A stretch of 64,000 nucleotides of DNA from Tepidiphilus succinatimandens (GTDB lineage Bacteria > Pseudomonadota > Gammaproteobacteria > Burkholderiales > Rhodocyclaceae): the NCBI RefSeq assembly GCF_006503695.1, contig NZ_SBIK01000012.1, forward strand, positions 1-64,000, written 5' to 3'. A model generated the notes under the pieces. That model was not told the DNA's origin. It was given only the letters and a program-made list of their open reading frames with translations, and did no database searches. The translations under genes were made by a program, and so were the position numbers. Positions 12,037 to 22,005 of the stretch are shown one piece after another; within the stretch, counting starts at the first letter, position 1, and every line of letters starts with the position of its first letter.

Positions 12037-13632
12037 ATGCATCCACCGTTCCTGCTGTGGCATCTGCCGCGCTACCACGCTGAACGGCGCCCTGATGCCC
12101 GGGCGCTCACCTCTGGCAGCGAGCACCTCACCTACGCCCGGCTCGCGCGGGAGATCGAACGCTGCGCCGCGGCGCTGCAGGCGCTGGGCATCCGCCGCGG
12201 CGATCGCGTCGCGGTCTGGCTCGACAAACGGCCCGAGACGGTCATCGCCTGTTTCGGCGCAGCCGCCGCCGGCGCCATCTTCGTGCCGATCAACCCCCTC
12301 CTCAAGGCCGAGCAGGTGCACTACCTGCTGCGCGACAGCGGCGCGCGCTGCCTCGTCTCCGCCCCCACGCGCCTGCGCACCCTGCTGCCCTGGCCCGAAG
12401 GCGTGGCGCCGGGGGTGCTCGCCGTGGATGAACCGGGCCAGGGCGTACCGCCCGAGGCCCATTCCTGGCGCGAATGCCTGGCGCAGGCCGGTGCCTTCGC
12501 CGCGCCGCCCGCCACCGAGAACGACGTCGCCGCCATCCTCTACACTTCCGGCAGCACGGGGCGCCCCAAGGGCGTGGTGCTGTCGCACCGCAACCTCGTC
12601 GCCGGAGCCCAATCGGTGGCGAGCTATCTGGAAAATTCCCCCGAAGACGTGCTGCTCGCGGCGCTGCCGCTCTCGTTCGACGCGGGCTTTTCCCAGCTCA
12701 CCACGGCCTTCTGCGCCGGAGCGCGGGTGGTGCTGCTCAACTACCTGCTGCCCGTCGACGTGCTGCGCACCATGGAGCGCGAGCGCGTCACCGGGCTCAC
12801 CGCCGTGCCGCCGCTGTGGGTGGCGCTCGCCGAGCTCGACTGGCCGGCTCCTGTCGCCGCCCACCTGCGCTATTTCGCCAATACCGGCGGAAAACTGCCG
12901 CGACGCGTGCTCGAGCGCCTGCGCGCCCTCGCGCCCCAAGCCAAACCCTATCTGATGTACGGCCTCACCGAGGCCTTCCGCGCCACCTACCTGCCGCCGG
13001 AAGAAATCGACCGCCGACCCGACTCGATCGGCCGCGCCATTCCCAACGCCGAAGTGTTCGTACTGCGCGAGGACGGCACCCCCTGCGCCCCGCGCGAAGT
13101 CGGCGAGATCGTGCAGAGCGGTCCCCTGGTGGCGCAGGGCTACTGGAACGACCCCGAGCGCACCGCCGAACGGTTCCGGCCGCTACCCCCTGCCGTCGAT
13201 CCGCGTCCGTCGCCAGTGCCGGCGCGCGAGTGGGCGGTCTACTCCGGCGACTACGGCTGGCTCGACGAAGAAGGGTATCTCTATTTCGCAGGGCGGCGCG
13301 ACGAGATGATCAAGACCTCCGGCTATCGCGTCAGCCCCACCGAGATCGAAGAAGCGCTCATCGCCTCCGGGCTCGTGCGCGAGTGCTGCGCCTGCGGGCT
13401 GGAAGACGAGCGGCTCGGCCAGATCATCGCCGTGGCGCTGCAGCCGGCGGTCGAACCCTTCGACCTGGAAGCCCTGCGCCGCCATTGCCGCCAGCACCTG
13501 CCGCCCTACCAGATGCCGCAGGTCTTCCTCCTGTCCGATCAGCCCCTGCCGCGCAACCCCAACGGCAAGCTCGACCGGCCGGCGATCCGCGAACGGCTCG
13601 CCCGCTACGCCAAGACCCAGACGCAAGTATGA
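12037..13632 (+). CDS. AMP-forming acyl-CoA ligase, exosortase A-associated type
   Basis: This ANL-superfamily adenylating enzyme has 531 residues. The P-loop YTSGSTGRPKG is at about 169-179. The A5 region MYGLTEAFRATYLPPE, the hinge YSGDYGWLDEEGYLYFAGR and the C-terminal lysine loop with NGKLDR are all present. Its layout and its partner PLP decarboxylase match the exosortase A-system ligase family (TIGR03098 as I recall it). The likely reaction is activation of a carboxylic or amino acid and transfer to the neighbouring carrier protein; the substrate is unknown. The ATG at 12037 follows GGGAGG. The stop overlaps the next start (ATGA). Confidence 0.88.
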   Translation: MHPPFLLWHLPRYHAERRPDARALTSGSEHLTYARLAREIERCAAALQALGIRRGDRVAVWLDKRPETVIACFGAAAAGAIFVPINPLLKAEQVHYLLRDSGARCLVSAPTRLRTLLPWPEGVAPGVLAVDEPGQGVPPEAHSWRECLAQAGAFAAPPATENDVAAILYTSGSTGRPKGVVLSHRNLVAGAQSVASYLENSPEDVLLAALPLSFDAGFSQLTTAFCAGARVVLLNYLLPVDVLRTMERERVTGLTAVPPLWVALAELDWPAPVAAHLRYFANTGGKLPRRVLERLRALAPQAKPYLMYGLTEAFRATYLPPEEIDRRPDSIGRAIPNAEVFVLREDGTPCAPREVGEIVQSGPLVAQGYWNDPERTAERFRPLPPAVDPRPSPVPAREWAVYSGDYGWLDEEGYLYFAGRRDEMIKTSGYRVSPTEIEEALIASGLVRECCACGLEDERLGQIIAVALQPAVEPFDLEALRRHCRQHLPPYQMPQVFLLSDQPLPRNPNGKLDRPAIRERLARYAKTQTQV

Positions 13633-14858
13633 TCCCGGAACACGCACCGATGCGCGAATTTCCCGTCGATGCGCGCGGTGAGCTCACCGTGGGCGGACTG
13701 CCGCTCACCCGGCTCGCCGAGCGCGTCGGCCGCACGCCTTTCTACGCCTACGACCGAAGCCGGATAGGTGCGCGCGTGGCCCGCGTGCGCGCGGCGATCG
13801 GACCCGAAGTGCGCCTGCACTACGCCATCAAGGCCAACCCCTTCCCGCCGCTCGTGGCGCTGCTCGCGCGCGAGACCGACGGTTTCGACGTGGCCTCCGG
13901 CGGCGAGATGGCGCTTGCCCTCGACTGCGGCATCGCCCCCGAGCGCATCGCCTTTGCCGGTCCCGGAAAGCGCGACGAAGAGCTGCGCCAGGCGCTGGCC
14001 GCGGAGATCACGATCACGCTCGAATCCGAGCGCGAACTGCCGCGCGTGCTCGCCCACGCCGAGTCGCTCGGCATCGCACCGCACCTCGCGCTGCGCCTCA
14101 ACCCCGATTTCGAGCTCAAGCGCGCCGGCATGAAGATGGGCGGCGGGGCCAAACCCTTCGGCATCGACCTCGAGCGCGCTCCCGCCCTGCTCGAATCCCT
14201 CCAGGCTGCCGGCCTCGCCCTCGAGGGGCTGCACCTCTACGCCGGCTCGCAGATCCTCGATGCCGAAACGCTCGTGGCCGTGCAGCGCGCTTCCTTCGAT
14301 CGCCTCGTGCGCCTTGCCGAACGGCTCCCTGCGCCGCCGCGCTGGCTCAACCTCGGCGGCGGGTTCGGCATCCCCTATTTTCCCGGCGAGCAGCCGCTCG
14401 CGCTCGAACCGGTGGGCGAGAACCTGCGCGCGCTCGCCGCCGAGCTGCACCGTCTCCTGCCCGCAACCGAGCTCGTCATCGAACTGGGGCGCTACCTCGT
14501 AGGCGAGGCAGGCCTCTACGTCTGCCGCGTGCTCGACAAGAAACGCTCGCGCGACACCACCTTCCTCGTGGTCGACGGCGGCCTGCACCAGCATCTGGCC
14601 GCGAGCGGCAACTTCGGCCAGGTGATCCGCAAGAACTACCCCGTGGCGATCGGCAACAAGATGCACCTGCCGGCGAGCGAACGGGTCACCGTGGTCGGGC
14701 CGCTGTGCACCCCACTCGACATCCTCGCCCAAGAGGTGCTGCTGCCGCCGGCCGAACCGGGCGATCTCTTCGTGGTCTATCAATCCGGCGCCTACGGCGC
14801 GAGCGCGAGCCCGCGCGCCTTCCTCTCCCATCCCGACGTGACCGAAACCCTCGTATGA
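13629..14858 (+). CDS. PLP-dependent decarboxylase, exosortase A-associated type
   Basis: This 409-residue fold-III (alanine racemase-like) enzyme belongs to the diaminopimelate/ornithine decarboxylase group. The PLP lysine is K68 in YAIKANP; the phosphate-binding glycine-rich LGGGFGIPYF and the C-terminal GPLCTPLD cysteine loop are present. It differs from LysA and resembles the decarboxylase that accompanies exosortase A (TIGR03099 as I recall it). It could make a modified amine delivered through the ligase and carrier protein. It overlaps both neighbours by 4 bp, so the ligase, decarboxylase and phosphatase form one tight operon. Confidence 0.88.
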   Translation: MIPEHAPMREFPVDARGELTVGGLPLTRLAERVGRTPFYAYDRSRIGARVARVRAAIGPEVRLHYAIKANPFPPLVALLARETDGFDVASGGEMALALDCGIAPERIAFAGPGKRDEELRQALAAEITITLESERELPRVLAHAESLGIAPHLALRLNPDFELKRAGMKMGGGAKPFGIDLERAPALLESLQAAGLALEGLHLYAGSQILDAETLVAVQRASFDRLVRLAERLPAPPRWLNLGGGFGIPYFPGEQPLALEPVGENLRALAAELHRLLPATELVIELGRYLVGEAGLYVCRVLDKKRSRDTTFLVVDGGLHQHLAASGNFGQVIRKNYPVAIGNKMHLPASERVTVVGPLCTPLDILAQEVLLPPAEPGDLFVVYQSGAYGASASPRAFLSHPDVTETLV

Positions 14859-15523
14859 AACGAACACTTCCCTTTCCGTTGCCCGATGGCGACGACGCGC
14901 TCTTTTGCTTGGTGCGCCATGGCGAAACCGACTGGAACCGCGACAAGCGCATCCAGGGGCATCTCGACGTGCCGCTCAACGACACCGGCCGCCGCCAGGC
15001 GCTGGCGGTGCGCCGTGCCCTTGCCGGAATCCCTTTTGCCGCGCACTATGCGAGCGACCTCGCGCGCACGCTCGAGACCGCCCGCCTCATCCTCGGCGAA
15101 GACGCGCCCCTTCAGCCGCATCCGGGCCTGCGCGAGCGGCACTGCGGCCACTTCCAGGGCCTTCTGCCCGAAGAAGCCGAACGGCTCGATCCCCAAGGCT
15201 ACGCCCGCTACGCGAGCCGTGATCCCCACTACCGACCGCCCGGCGGTGAAGCGCTTCTCGAAACCTTCACCCGCATCGGCCGCACGCTCGACGAACTCGC
15301 CCGCGCCCATCGCGGTGAAGCCGTGCTCCTCGTCACCCACGGCGGCGTGCTCGACGCCGTGCGCCGCCACGTCGAGGGGCTGCCGCTCGAGCGCAAGCGC
15401 GACTTCCCCATCCCCAACTGCGGCCTGTCGTGGGTGCGCTGGGGGCAGCAGCGCGCCATCCTCGCCTGGGCCGAGACCTCGCACCTCGAAGCGCCGGCGC
15501 GCGACGAGATCGCCGCGATGTGA
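14855..15523 (+). CDS. Histidine phosphatase family protein (phosphoglycerate mutase-like)
   Basis: The 222-residue protein has the [10 protein letters not shown] motif (about 19-28) with the phosphorylated histidine, the ERHCGHFQG stretch and the second catalytic histidine in [12 protein letters not shown]. This subgroup includes CobC and broad-specificity sugar phosphatases; the substrate cannot be read from sequence. Its start overlaps the decarboxylase stop by 4 bp, so it may act in the same pathway, or may simply have been recruited. Confidence 0.9.
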   Translation: MKRTLPFPLPDGDDALFCLVRHGETDWNRDKRIQGHLDVPLNDTGRRQALAVRRALAGIPFAAHYASDLARTLETARLILGEDAPLQPHPGLRERHCGHFQGLLPEEAERLDPQGYARYASRDPHYRPPGGEALLETFTRIGRTLDELARAHRGEAVLLVTHGGVLDAVRRHVEGLPLERKRDFPIPNCGLSWVRWGQQRAILAWAETSHLEAPARDEIAAM

Positions 15524-15575
15524 CCCCGCGCCCCGTGCTAGAATTTCCCGTTTCCGAACCCCGACGGAGTCCCCC

Positions 15576-16826
15576 ATGTTCCGCAAAGCCGATGGCCTCG
15601 CCCAGGTCGACCCGGAGCTCTTCGCCGCGATCGAAGCCGAAAACCGCCGGCAGGAAGAGCACATCGAACTCATCGCCTCCGAGAACTACGTCTCCTACGC
15701 TGTCATGCAGGCGCAGGGCTCGCAGCTCACCAACAAGTACGCGGAGGGTTATCCCGGCAAGCGCTACTACGGCGGCTGCGAACACGTCGACGTCATCGAG
15801 CGCCTGGCCATAGAGCGGCTGAAGAAACTCTTCGGCGCGGAAGCCGCCAACGTGCAGCCCCACTCCGGCTCGCAGGCGAACCAGGCGGTGCTCATGGCCT
15901 TCGCCAAGCCCGGCGACACCATCATGGGCATGAGCCTGGCGGAGGGCGGACACCTCACGCACGGCATGCCGCTCAACCTCTCCGGCAAATGGTTCAACGT
16001 CGTCGCCTACGGGCTCAACGAGCGCGAGGAGATCGACTACGACCGCATGGAGCGGCTGGCGCACGAGCACAAACCCAAGATCATCGTCGCCGGCGCCTCG
16101 GCCTATTCGCTTCGCATCGACTGGGAACGTTTCGCCAAGGTCGCCCGCGATGTGGGGGCGATCTTCTGGGTCGACATGGCCCACTACGCCGGCCTCATCG
16201 CCGCCGGTTTCTATCCCAATCCCGTACCGCACGCCGATGTCGTCACCTCCACCACGCACAAAACCCTGCGCGGGCCGCGTGGCGGCGTCATCCTCATGAA
16301 AGCCGAGCACGAAAAGGCGATCAACTCCGCCATCTTTCCCGGCCTGCAGGGCGGTCCCCTCGTGCACGTCATCGCTGCCAAGGCCGTGGCCTTCAAGGAA
16401 GCCATGAGTCCCGAGTTCAAGCGCTATCAGGAACAGGTCGTGCTCAACGCCCAGGTGATGGCGCGCGTGCTCGGCAACGAGCGGGGCCTGCGCATCGTCT
16501 CCGGCCGCACCGAATCGCACCTCTTCCTCGTCGACCTGCGTCCCAAGGGCGTCACGGGCAAGGACGCCGAAGCGGCGCTGGGGCGGGCTCACATCACGGT
16601 CAACAAGAACGCCATTCCCAACGACCCGGAAAAACCCATGGTCACCTCGGGCATCCGCATCGGCACCCCGGCCATGACCACCCGCGGCTTTGGCGAACTC
16701 GAAGCCGAACAGGTCGCGCACCTCATCGCCGACGTGCTCGATGCGCCGAGCGACGAAACCGTGCTCGCCCGCGTGCGGGAACGAGTGGCCGAGCTCTGCC
16801 GTCGTTTCCCCGTCTACGAGCATTGA
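15576..16826 (+). CDS. glyA: Serine hydroxymethyltransferase
   Basis: GlyA converts serine and tetrahydrofolate to glycine and methylene-tetrahydrofolate in the cytoplasm. The 416-residue protein has the ASENYVS motif, the [12 protein letters not shown] loop and the PLP-binding lysine (about 229) in [16 protein letters not shown]. It starts a glyA-nrdR-ribD run, common in proteobacteria. A TAGAAT at 15539-15544 is a possible -10 box. No glycine riboswitch was recognised in the 52 bp upstream. Confidence 0.97.
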   Translation: MFRKADGLAQVDPELFAAIEAENRRQEEHIELIASENYVSYAVMQAQGSQLTNKYAEGYPGKRYYGGCEHVDVIERLAIERLKKLFGAEAANVQPHSGSQANQAVLMAFAKPGDTIMGMSLAEGGHLTHGMPLNLSGKWFNVVAYGLNEREEIDYDRMERLAHEHKPKIIVAGASAYSLRIDWERFAKVARDVGAIFWVDMAHYAGLIAAGFYPNPVPHADVVTSTTHKTLRGPRGGVILMKAEHEKAINSAIFPGLQGGPLVHVIAAKAVAFKEAMSPEFKRYQEQVVLNAQVMARVLGNERGLRIVSGRTESHLFLVDLRPKGVTGKDAEAALGRAHITVNKNAIPNDPEKPMVTSGIRIGTPAMTTRGFGELEAEQVAHLIADVLDAPSDETVLARVRERVAELCRRFPVYEH

Positions 16827-16835
16827 TTCCTCGCG

Positions 16836-17348
16836 ATGAAATGCCCTTTCTGTGGTGACGCGGACACGCAGGTGCTCGATACGCGCGAAGGCGACGACGG
16901 CAGCGTCGTGCGTCGCCGCCGCCGCTGCGCCAACTGCCAGCGCCGTTTCACCACCTACGAACGGGTCGATCTCAAGCCCCCGGTCGTCGTCAAGCGCGAC
17001 GGCTCGCGCGAGGACTTCGACCGGGAAAAGCTCACCGCCAGTTTGCGGCTGGCCTTGCGCAAGCGCCCCGTGCCCGCCGAGACGATCGAACGCACCATCG
17101 AGCGCATCGAAGCGGAGCTCCTCTCGAGCGGCGCGAGCGAAGTCCCCAGTACCATGATCGGCGAGATGGTGATGGACGCCTTGAAGCGCCTCGACAAAGT
17201 CGCCTACGTGCGTTTCGCCTCGGTCTACCTCAATTTCGAGGACGTGGGCAAGTTCGCCGAACTCATCCGCGACGTGCAGGCAAGCGCCCGGCGCAAGCGC
17301 AGCGAGAAGCACACCGACGACGATGCCGCCGACCTCGCCCGCTCCTGA
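16836..17348 (+). CDS. nrdR: Transcriptional repressor NrdR
   Basis: NrdR represses ribonucleotide reductase genes when its ATP-cone binds dATP. The 170-residue protein has the zinc ribbon CPFC...CANC with RRFTTYER (1-45) and the ATP-cone domain (about 47-137) beginning [16 protein letters not shown]. The C-terminus carries a basic, charged tail. The coding region overlaps ribD by 26 bp, so ribD is probably translated by coupling. Confidence 0.96.
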   Translation: MKCPFCGDADTQVLDTREGDDGSVVRRRRRCANCQRRFTTYERVDLKPPVVVKRDGSREDFDREKLTASLRLALRKRPVPAETIERTIERIEAELLSSGASEVPSTMIGEMVMDALKRLDKVAYVRFASVYLNFEDVGKFAELIRDVQASARRKRSEKHTDDDAADLARS

Positions 17349-18435
17349 CGATTCCTACTGGATGCGCCGGGCGTTGCGGCTCGCGCGCAAGGGGCTGGAG
17401 ACCACCACGCCCAATCCGCGCGTCGGCTGCGTCATCGTCTCCTCCGACGGACGGCTGCTCGGCGAAGGGTGGCACGAGCGCGCCGGCGAACCGCATGCCG
17501 AAATCCACGCCCTGCGCCAGGCGGGAGCGGCCGCGCGCGGCGCCACCTGCTACGTGACGCTCGAACCCTGCAGCCATCACGGCCGCACTCCGCCCTGCGC
17601 CGACGCGCTCGTCGCCGCCGGCGTGGCCCGCGTCGTCGTCGCCCTGCAGGATCCCAACCCGCGCGTGGCCGGCAAGGGAATCGAACGCCTGCGCCAGGCG
17701 GGCATTGCCATCGACGTCGGGCTGTGCGCCGAAGCATCCGCCGAGCTCAACCGGGGGTTTCTCACCCGCATGACCCAGGGCCGGCCCTGGTTCCGTCTGA
17801 AGACCGCCGCCACGCTCGACGGACGCACCGCGCTCGCCGACGGGCGCAGCCGCTGGATCACGGGCGAAGCCGCCCGACGCGACGTGCACCGCTGGCGCGC
17901 CCGCTCCTGCCTCGTGCTCACCACCATCGCCACCGTGCTCGCCGACGATCCCGAGCTCACGGTGCGCCACGTCCCCTGCCGACGCGCTCCGCGCCGCGCC
18001 GTGCTCGACAGCACCTTGCGCCTGCCCGAATCCGCCCGTCTGCTGCACGGCGAGCCGGTGTGGATCTTCACGGTACGGGAAGAAGCGGAAAAACGCGCCC
18101 GCCTCGAAGCCCGGGGGCATCGCGTCATCCGCTTGCCGGCCGACGCCGCTGGGCGCATCGATCTCGCGGCGCTCGCCCGTTGGCTAGGGGCAAACGAAAT
18201 CAACGAAGTCCTGATCGAAGCCGGCGCCACGGCGAACGCCGCCTTCCTCACCGCGGGGCTCGTCGATGAATGGCTGCACTACGCCGCCCCTTGCGTGCTC
18301 GGGAATCAGGCGCGCGCCCTCTTCGCCCTGCCCGAACCGGGCACGCTCGAAGAAGCACCGCGCTTTCGCGTGGAAGAGACGAAACGCCTGGGCGAAGACC
18401 TACGCCTGCGCCTGCGCCCCACAGACCGGACATGA
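17323..18435 (+). CDS. ribD: Bifunctional riboflavin deaminase/reductase RibD
   Basis: RibD performs deamination and then reduction of the pyrimidine in riboflavin synthesis. The 370-residue protein has the deaminase domain (about 10-150) with the zinc site HAE and [11 protein letters not shown], and the reductase domain (about 155-365) with [20 protein letters not shown] and the [13 protein letters not shown] stretch. The start at 17323 lies inside nrdR. The last 36 bp overlap the convergent moeB-like gene. No other riboflavin gene is in the window. Confidence 0.95.
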   Translation: MPPTSPAPDDSYWMRRALRLARKGLETTTPNPRVGCVIVSSDGRLLGEGWHERAGEPHAEIHALRQAGAAARGATCYVTLEPCSHHGRTPPCADALVAAGVARVVVALQDPNPRVAGKGIERLRQAGIAIDVGLCAEASAELNRGFLTRMTQGRPWFRLKTAATLDGRTALADGRSRWITGEAARRDVHRWRARSCLVLTTIATVLADDPELTVRHVPCRRAPRRAVLDSTLRLPESARLLHGEPVWIFTVREEAEKRARLEARGHRVIRLPADAAGRIDLAALARWLGANEINEVLIEAGATANAAFLTAGLVDEWLHYAAPCVLGNQARALFALPEPGTLEEAPRFRVEETKRLGEDLRLRLRPTDRT

Positions 18436-19158
18436 GGGGTCGCGCGCCACGTTCAAGCTGCGCCACTGCATCGTCAAGGCATCGAAGAGCACCAGCCTGC
18501 CGGAAAGCGCCGCCCCCAGTCCCGCGAGCCACTTGATCGCCTCGGCGGCGAGCGCCGTGCCGATGAGGCCGGTGAGCGGCGCGAACACGCCCATCACGGC
18601 GCAGCGCAGCTCCTCGTCCTCGGCCTCTTCGGGAAAAAGGCAGCGGTAGCACGGCCCGCCGCGCCCCGCCCGGTCGAACACGGCGATCTGCCCCGAGAAA
18701 CGGATCGCCGAGCCGGAAAATAGCGGTTTTCCGGCCGCCACGCAGGCGCGGTTGACGGCGTGGCGCGTGGGGAAGTTGTCGCTGCAATCGAGCACCAGGT
18801 CGACCTCCGCCACCGCCTGTGCCAAGCGCTCACCCTCGAGCCGCGTCTGCAGCGGCACCACCTCGACCAGCGGATTGACGCGGGCGAGCGCCGTCTGTGC
18901 CGCCAGCACCTTGGGCTGACCAAGGGTGCTTTCGTCGTAGAGCGTCTGGCGCTGCAGGTTGGTGGCATCGACCACGTCATCGTCGGCGAGAAACAGCCGG
19001 CCGATACCGGCCGAGGCGAGATACCACGCCGCCGGGCAGCCCAAGCCGCCCGCCCCGACGATCAGCACCTTGCCCTGTGCGATGCGCTCCTGCCCTTCGA
19101 TGCCGATCTCGGGCAGGAGCAGGTGGCGGCTGTAGCGCAGCAGCGCCGCGTCGTCCAT
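18400..19158 (-). CDS. moeB: MoeB/ThiF/HesA-type adenylyltransferase
   Basis: This E1-like enzyme adenylates the C-terminus of a ubiquitin-like sulfur carrier such as MoaD or ThiS. The 252-residue protein has the nucleotide-binding VLIVGAGGLG (about 33-42), the NLQRQ motif and two CxxC pairs (CYRC and CPVC) for zinc. In betaproteobacteria the gene that follows ctpA is usually named moeB; the choice between MoeB and ThiF cannot be settled from sequence. The ATG at 19158 was chosen because it starts MDDAALLRYSRHLLL, the family N-terminus. It follows ctpA by 8 bp. Confidence 0.88.
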   Translation of the reverse strand: MDDAALLRYSRHLLLPEIGIEGQERIAQGKVLIVGAGGLGCPAAWYLASAGIGRLFLADDDVVDATNLQRQTLYDESTLGQPKVLAAQTALARVNPLVEVVPLQTRLEGERLAQAVAEVDLVLDCSDNFPTRHAVNRACVAAGKPLFSGSAIRFSGQIAVFDRAGRGGPCYRCLFPEEAEDEELRCAVMGVFAPLTGLIGTALAAEAIKWLAGLGAALSGRLVLFDALTMQWRSLNVARDPSCPVCGAQAQA

Positions 19159-19166
19159 CGGACGGG

Positions 19167-20603
19167 TCAGCGTTTCGCCGCTTTCGGAGCCTGACCGAGG
19201 GCGGAGGTCTCGGCCGGCGGCGCAGGCGGCGCCACCCCTTCGCGCAGCCACTTCAAGGCTGCCTGATATTGCCGGTCTTCGGCCGAACCGTACTCGAATT
19301 TCGGCGGCATGTCGGGCTCTTCGGCCGGCGCCTCCTCCTTGTCCTCACCGGTCGCCGTCTCGCCGGACCCCGCCCGTTTGACACCTTTGCCGTCGAGTTC
19401 GAGGTGCTGCTGCAAGTCGGCCTCGCGCAGGAAGCGCGCCGCCCCTTTCTCGGTTTCTTCGACGACGAAGTCCGGTTCGATCCCCTTGGCTTGAATGGAG
19501 CGGCCGCTGGGCGTGTAGTAGAGCGCCGTGGTGAGCTTGAGCGCCGCGCCGTTGTTGAGCGGCAGGATGGTCTGCACCGAGCCCTTGCCGAACGAGCGCG
19601 TTCCCATGATCTTGGCCCGGCCATGATCCTGCAAGGCACCCGCCACGATCTCGGAAGCCGACGCGGATCCGCCATTGACCAGCACCACCATCGGCACGGA
19701 GCGGTACTCCGGCGGCAGGTCGGCGAGATAGTCGCGCTCGCGGGGTCCGCGCAGATAATCGGACGGGCGCACACGGTATTCACGCTGCGAGTCCGGCAGG
19801 CGGCCGGAGGTTTTCACCACCAGGGCGTCGTCGGGCAGGAAGGCGCCGGACACGCCGATCGCCGCATTGAGCAGGCCGCCCGGATCGTTGCGCAGGTCGA
19901 GGATCACGCCCTGCAGCGCCCCATCCTGGCGCAGCTTGCGCAGATGATCGACGAGCATGGGACCGGTGTTTTCCTGGAACTGCGTCACGCGCACGTAAGC
20001 GATGCCCTCGTCGCGCTTGCTCTTGACGCTGCGCACGGTGATCACCTCGCGCGTGAGCGTGAGCACGATGGGCTTGTCGACCTCCTTGCGCACGATGGTG
20101 AGTTTCACCTTGGTGCCGGGTTTACCGCGCATGCGCTTGACCGCATCGCGCAGGCTCATGCCCTTGACCGGCGTCTCGTCGATTTTCACGATCAGATCGC
20201 CCGCCTTGATGCCGGCACGAAAGGCCGGGGTATCCTCGATCGGCGAGACGACCTTGACGAAACCGTCTTCCATGCCGACCTCGATGCCCAGGCCGCCGAA
20301 TTCTCCCTGGGTGCCGACCTGCAGCTCCTGATATTCTTCGGGGTCGAGATAGGCCGAATGCGGATCGAGGCCGCTCACCATGCCGCGAATGGCTTCGGTG
20401 ATGAGCTTTTGATCCTCCACCGGCTCGACGTAGCCCTTCTTGACTGCGTCGTAGACCTCGGCGAACGCCCGCAGATCCTCGAGCGGCAAGGCGGGCGAGG
20501 CGTTGCGCTCGGCCCAGGCCGACAGATTGAGCGTGAGCAGGACGCCGCCCACCACCGCGACCACCAACAAGGAAACCCGACTGATCCAGCGCCGCATTCG
20601 CAT
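19167..20603 (-). CDS. ctpA: Carboxyl-terminal processing protease (S41 family)
   Basis: This periplasmic serine protease cleaves substrates from their C-termini and often works on cell-wall enzymes. The 478-residue protein has an uncleaved or signal anchor near 8-28, a PDZ domain (about 100-180) with GGLGIEV, and the catalytic Ser-Lys pair in NGGSASASEIVAGAL and GTRSFGKGSVQT. A charged, Pro/Glu-rich tail follows. It lies between envC and moeB in the gpmA-envC-ctpA-moeB operon. The ATG at 20603 was chosen; an adjacent GTG is one codon upstream. Confidence 0.95.
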   Translation of the reverse strand: MRMRRWISRVSLLVVAVVGGVLLTLNLSAWAERNASPALPLEDLRAFAEVYDAVKKGYVEPVEDQKLITEAIRGMVSGLDPHSAYLDPEEYQELQVGTQGEFGGLGIEVGMEDGFVKVVSPIEDTPAFRAGIKAGDLIVKIDETPVKGMSLRDAVKRMRGKPGTKVKLTIVRKEVDKPIVLTLTREVITVRSVKSKRDEGIAYVRVTQFQENTGPMLVDHLRKLRQDGALQGVILDLRNDPGGLLNAAIGVSGAFLPDDALVVKTSGRLPDSQREYRVRPSDYLRGPRERDYLADLPPEYRSVPMVVLVNGGSASASEIVAGALQDHGRAKIMGTRSFGKGSVQTILPLNNGAALKLTTALYYTPSGRSIQAKGIEPDFVVEETEKGAARFLREADLQQHLELDGKGVKRAGSGETATGEDKEEAPAEEPDMPPKFEYGSAEDRQYQAALKWLREGVAPPAPPAETSALGQAPKAAKR

Positions 20604-20618
20604 CACCCCGAGATTGTG

Positions 20619-21980
20619 TCAGCCGCCGATCCATCGCAGGGGATCGAGCGGCTCGCCATTGTGCCTGATTTCAAAGTATAACCCCGAGCGGCCCATGTTG
20701 CCGCTCGTCCCTGTGGTGGCGATCGTCTCTCCGGCCCGCACCCGCTGCTGCGGCTCGCGCAACAGGGAGTCCGCATTGGCATAGACGGTGAGATAGCCGC
20801 CCCCGTGATCGAGGATGATCAGATTACCATAACCGCGCAGCCAGTCGGCGTAGGCGACCACGCCGTCGGCCACCGCCCGTACCGGCTGTCCCGCCCCGGC
20901 GGCGATGAACACCCCGCGCCACGTCCCTCCTTCGGGGCGGGACGCACCGAAGCGCCCCTGAAGATTGCCCTGCACCGGCCAGCCCAGACGGCCGTGCAGC
21001 CCGGAAAGGGGGGTTCCGGCGGCCGATGCATCGGCGAGGCGCCGCGCCGGGCGGGAAGGAGCCTCGTCTTCCGGGGGCTTCGGCGATGGCGGCGATGCCG
21101 AAGATTCAGCCGGAGACGCACTGCTCGCCTCGCGCTTGGCCTGTAGCGCCGCGCGCCGCGCCGCTTCGCGCCGCTCACGCTCGCGTCTTGCTTCTTCCTC
21201 CCGCCGCAGGCGCTCCTGCCGCGCCTCTTCCTCGCGTCGTGCCCGTTCCTGGGCTTCCAGCCGACGCACCAGCTGCGTGAGCGCCGCGGCATCCGCCTCG
21301 ATCTCGCGCTTGCGATCTTTCGCCGCCTGGAGCTGTTGCGCCAACTCCTCGCGCAGCTGCCGCCGCTGTTGTGCCAGGGCCTGCCAACGGTCCGCTTCCT
21401 GCGCCGCCTCTTCCCTCACCTGCACCAGACGCTCCTGACGGCGCTTGAGCTCCGTGCGCAGCGCCGCCGCGCGGGACTGCTGCTCGCGCAAGGCGGCGAT
21501 GCGCCGGGCCCGATCGGCGGCGAGAAGCTCCAGATAGTGCGCCCGTCGCCCTGCCTCGGCCGGATCTTCGCTGGAGAAAATCGGATCGAGCGGTCGCTGG
21601 CGGCGGTAATACTCCCGCGCCCACGCGGCCACCTCTTCTTGATGCCGGGCGATCGAGCGTTCCAGCTCCGCCAGCGTCGCCTCGTTCTCGGCGATACGCG
21701 CCGACAGGGCCTCTTCTTCCGCGCGCAGCCGCTCCAGCTTGCGTGCCGAGGCGTTGGCCGCCCGTTCGGCCTCCTGCAGCTTCGCCTCGGTCTCCCGACG
21801 GCGCGACTCGGTCTGGCGCACTTCACGGTCGATGCGCTGCATCTCGCGCTGCAGGTTCTGCAGCTCGGAGCGTTTCTCCCCGAGCCCCTCTCCCTGCGGC
21901 GCCCCGGCCGGATGGGCGGGCACGACGGCCGCGGCCAGCAGAATGAACCCTACTGAAACGGCCAGTCTGCGCCCGATCAT
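20619..21980 (-). CDS. envC: Murein hydrolase activator EnvC
   Basis: EnvC activates the cell-wall amidases at the division septum in the periplasm. The 453-residue protein has a signal peptide (about 1-28), a long coiled coil (about 35-290) rich in Glu, Arg and Gln, a Pro/Ser-rich linker and a C-terminal LytM/M23 domain (about 330-453). The zinc ligands of active M23 peptidases are missing: the HxxxD position reads TWRGVFIA and the HxH position reads YFEIRH. That degenerate domain is the mark of an activator, not a hydrolase. It lies between gpmA and ctpA. Confidence 0.93.
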   Translation of the reverse strand: MIGRRLAVSVGFILLAAAVVPAHPAGAPQGEGLGEKRSELQNLQREMQRIDREVRQTESRRRETEAKLQEAERAANASARKLERLRAEEEALSARIAENEATLAELERSIARHQEEVAAWAREYYRRQRPLDPIFSSEDPAEAGRRAHYLELLAADRARRIAALREQQSRAAALRTELKRRQERLVQVREEAAQEADRWQALAQQRRQLREELAQQLQAAKDRKREIEADAAALTQLVRRLEAQERARREEEARQERLRREEEARRERERREAARRAALQAKREASSASPAESSASPPSPKPPEDEAPSRPARRLADASAAGTPLSGLHGRLGWPVQGNLQGRFGASRPEGGTWRGVFIAAGAGQPVRAVADGVVAYADWLRGYGNLIILDHGGGYLTVYANADSLLREPQQRVRAGETIATTGTSGNMGRSGLYFEIRHNGEPLDPLRWIGG

Positions 21981-22005
21981 CGGTGCGCCGTCCGATGCAT
22001 TCGGT

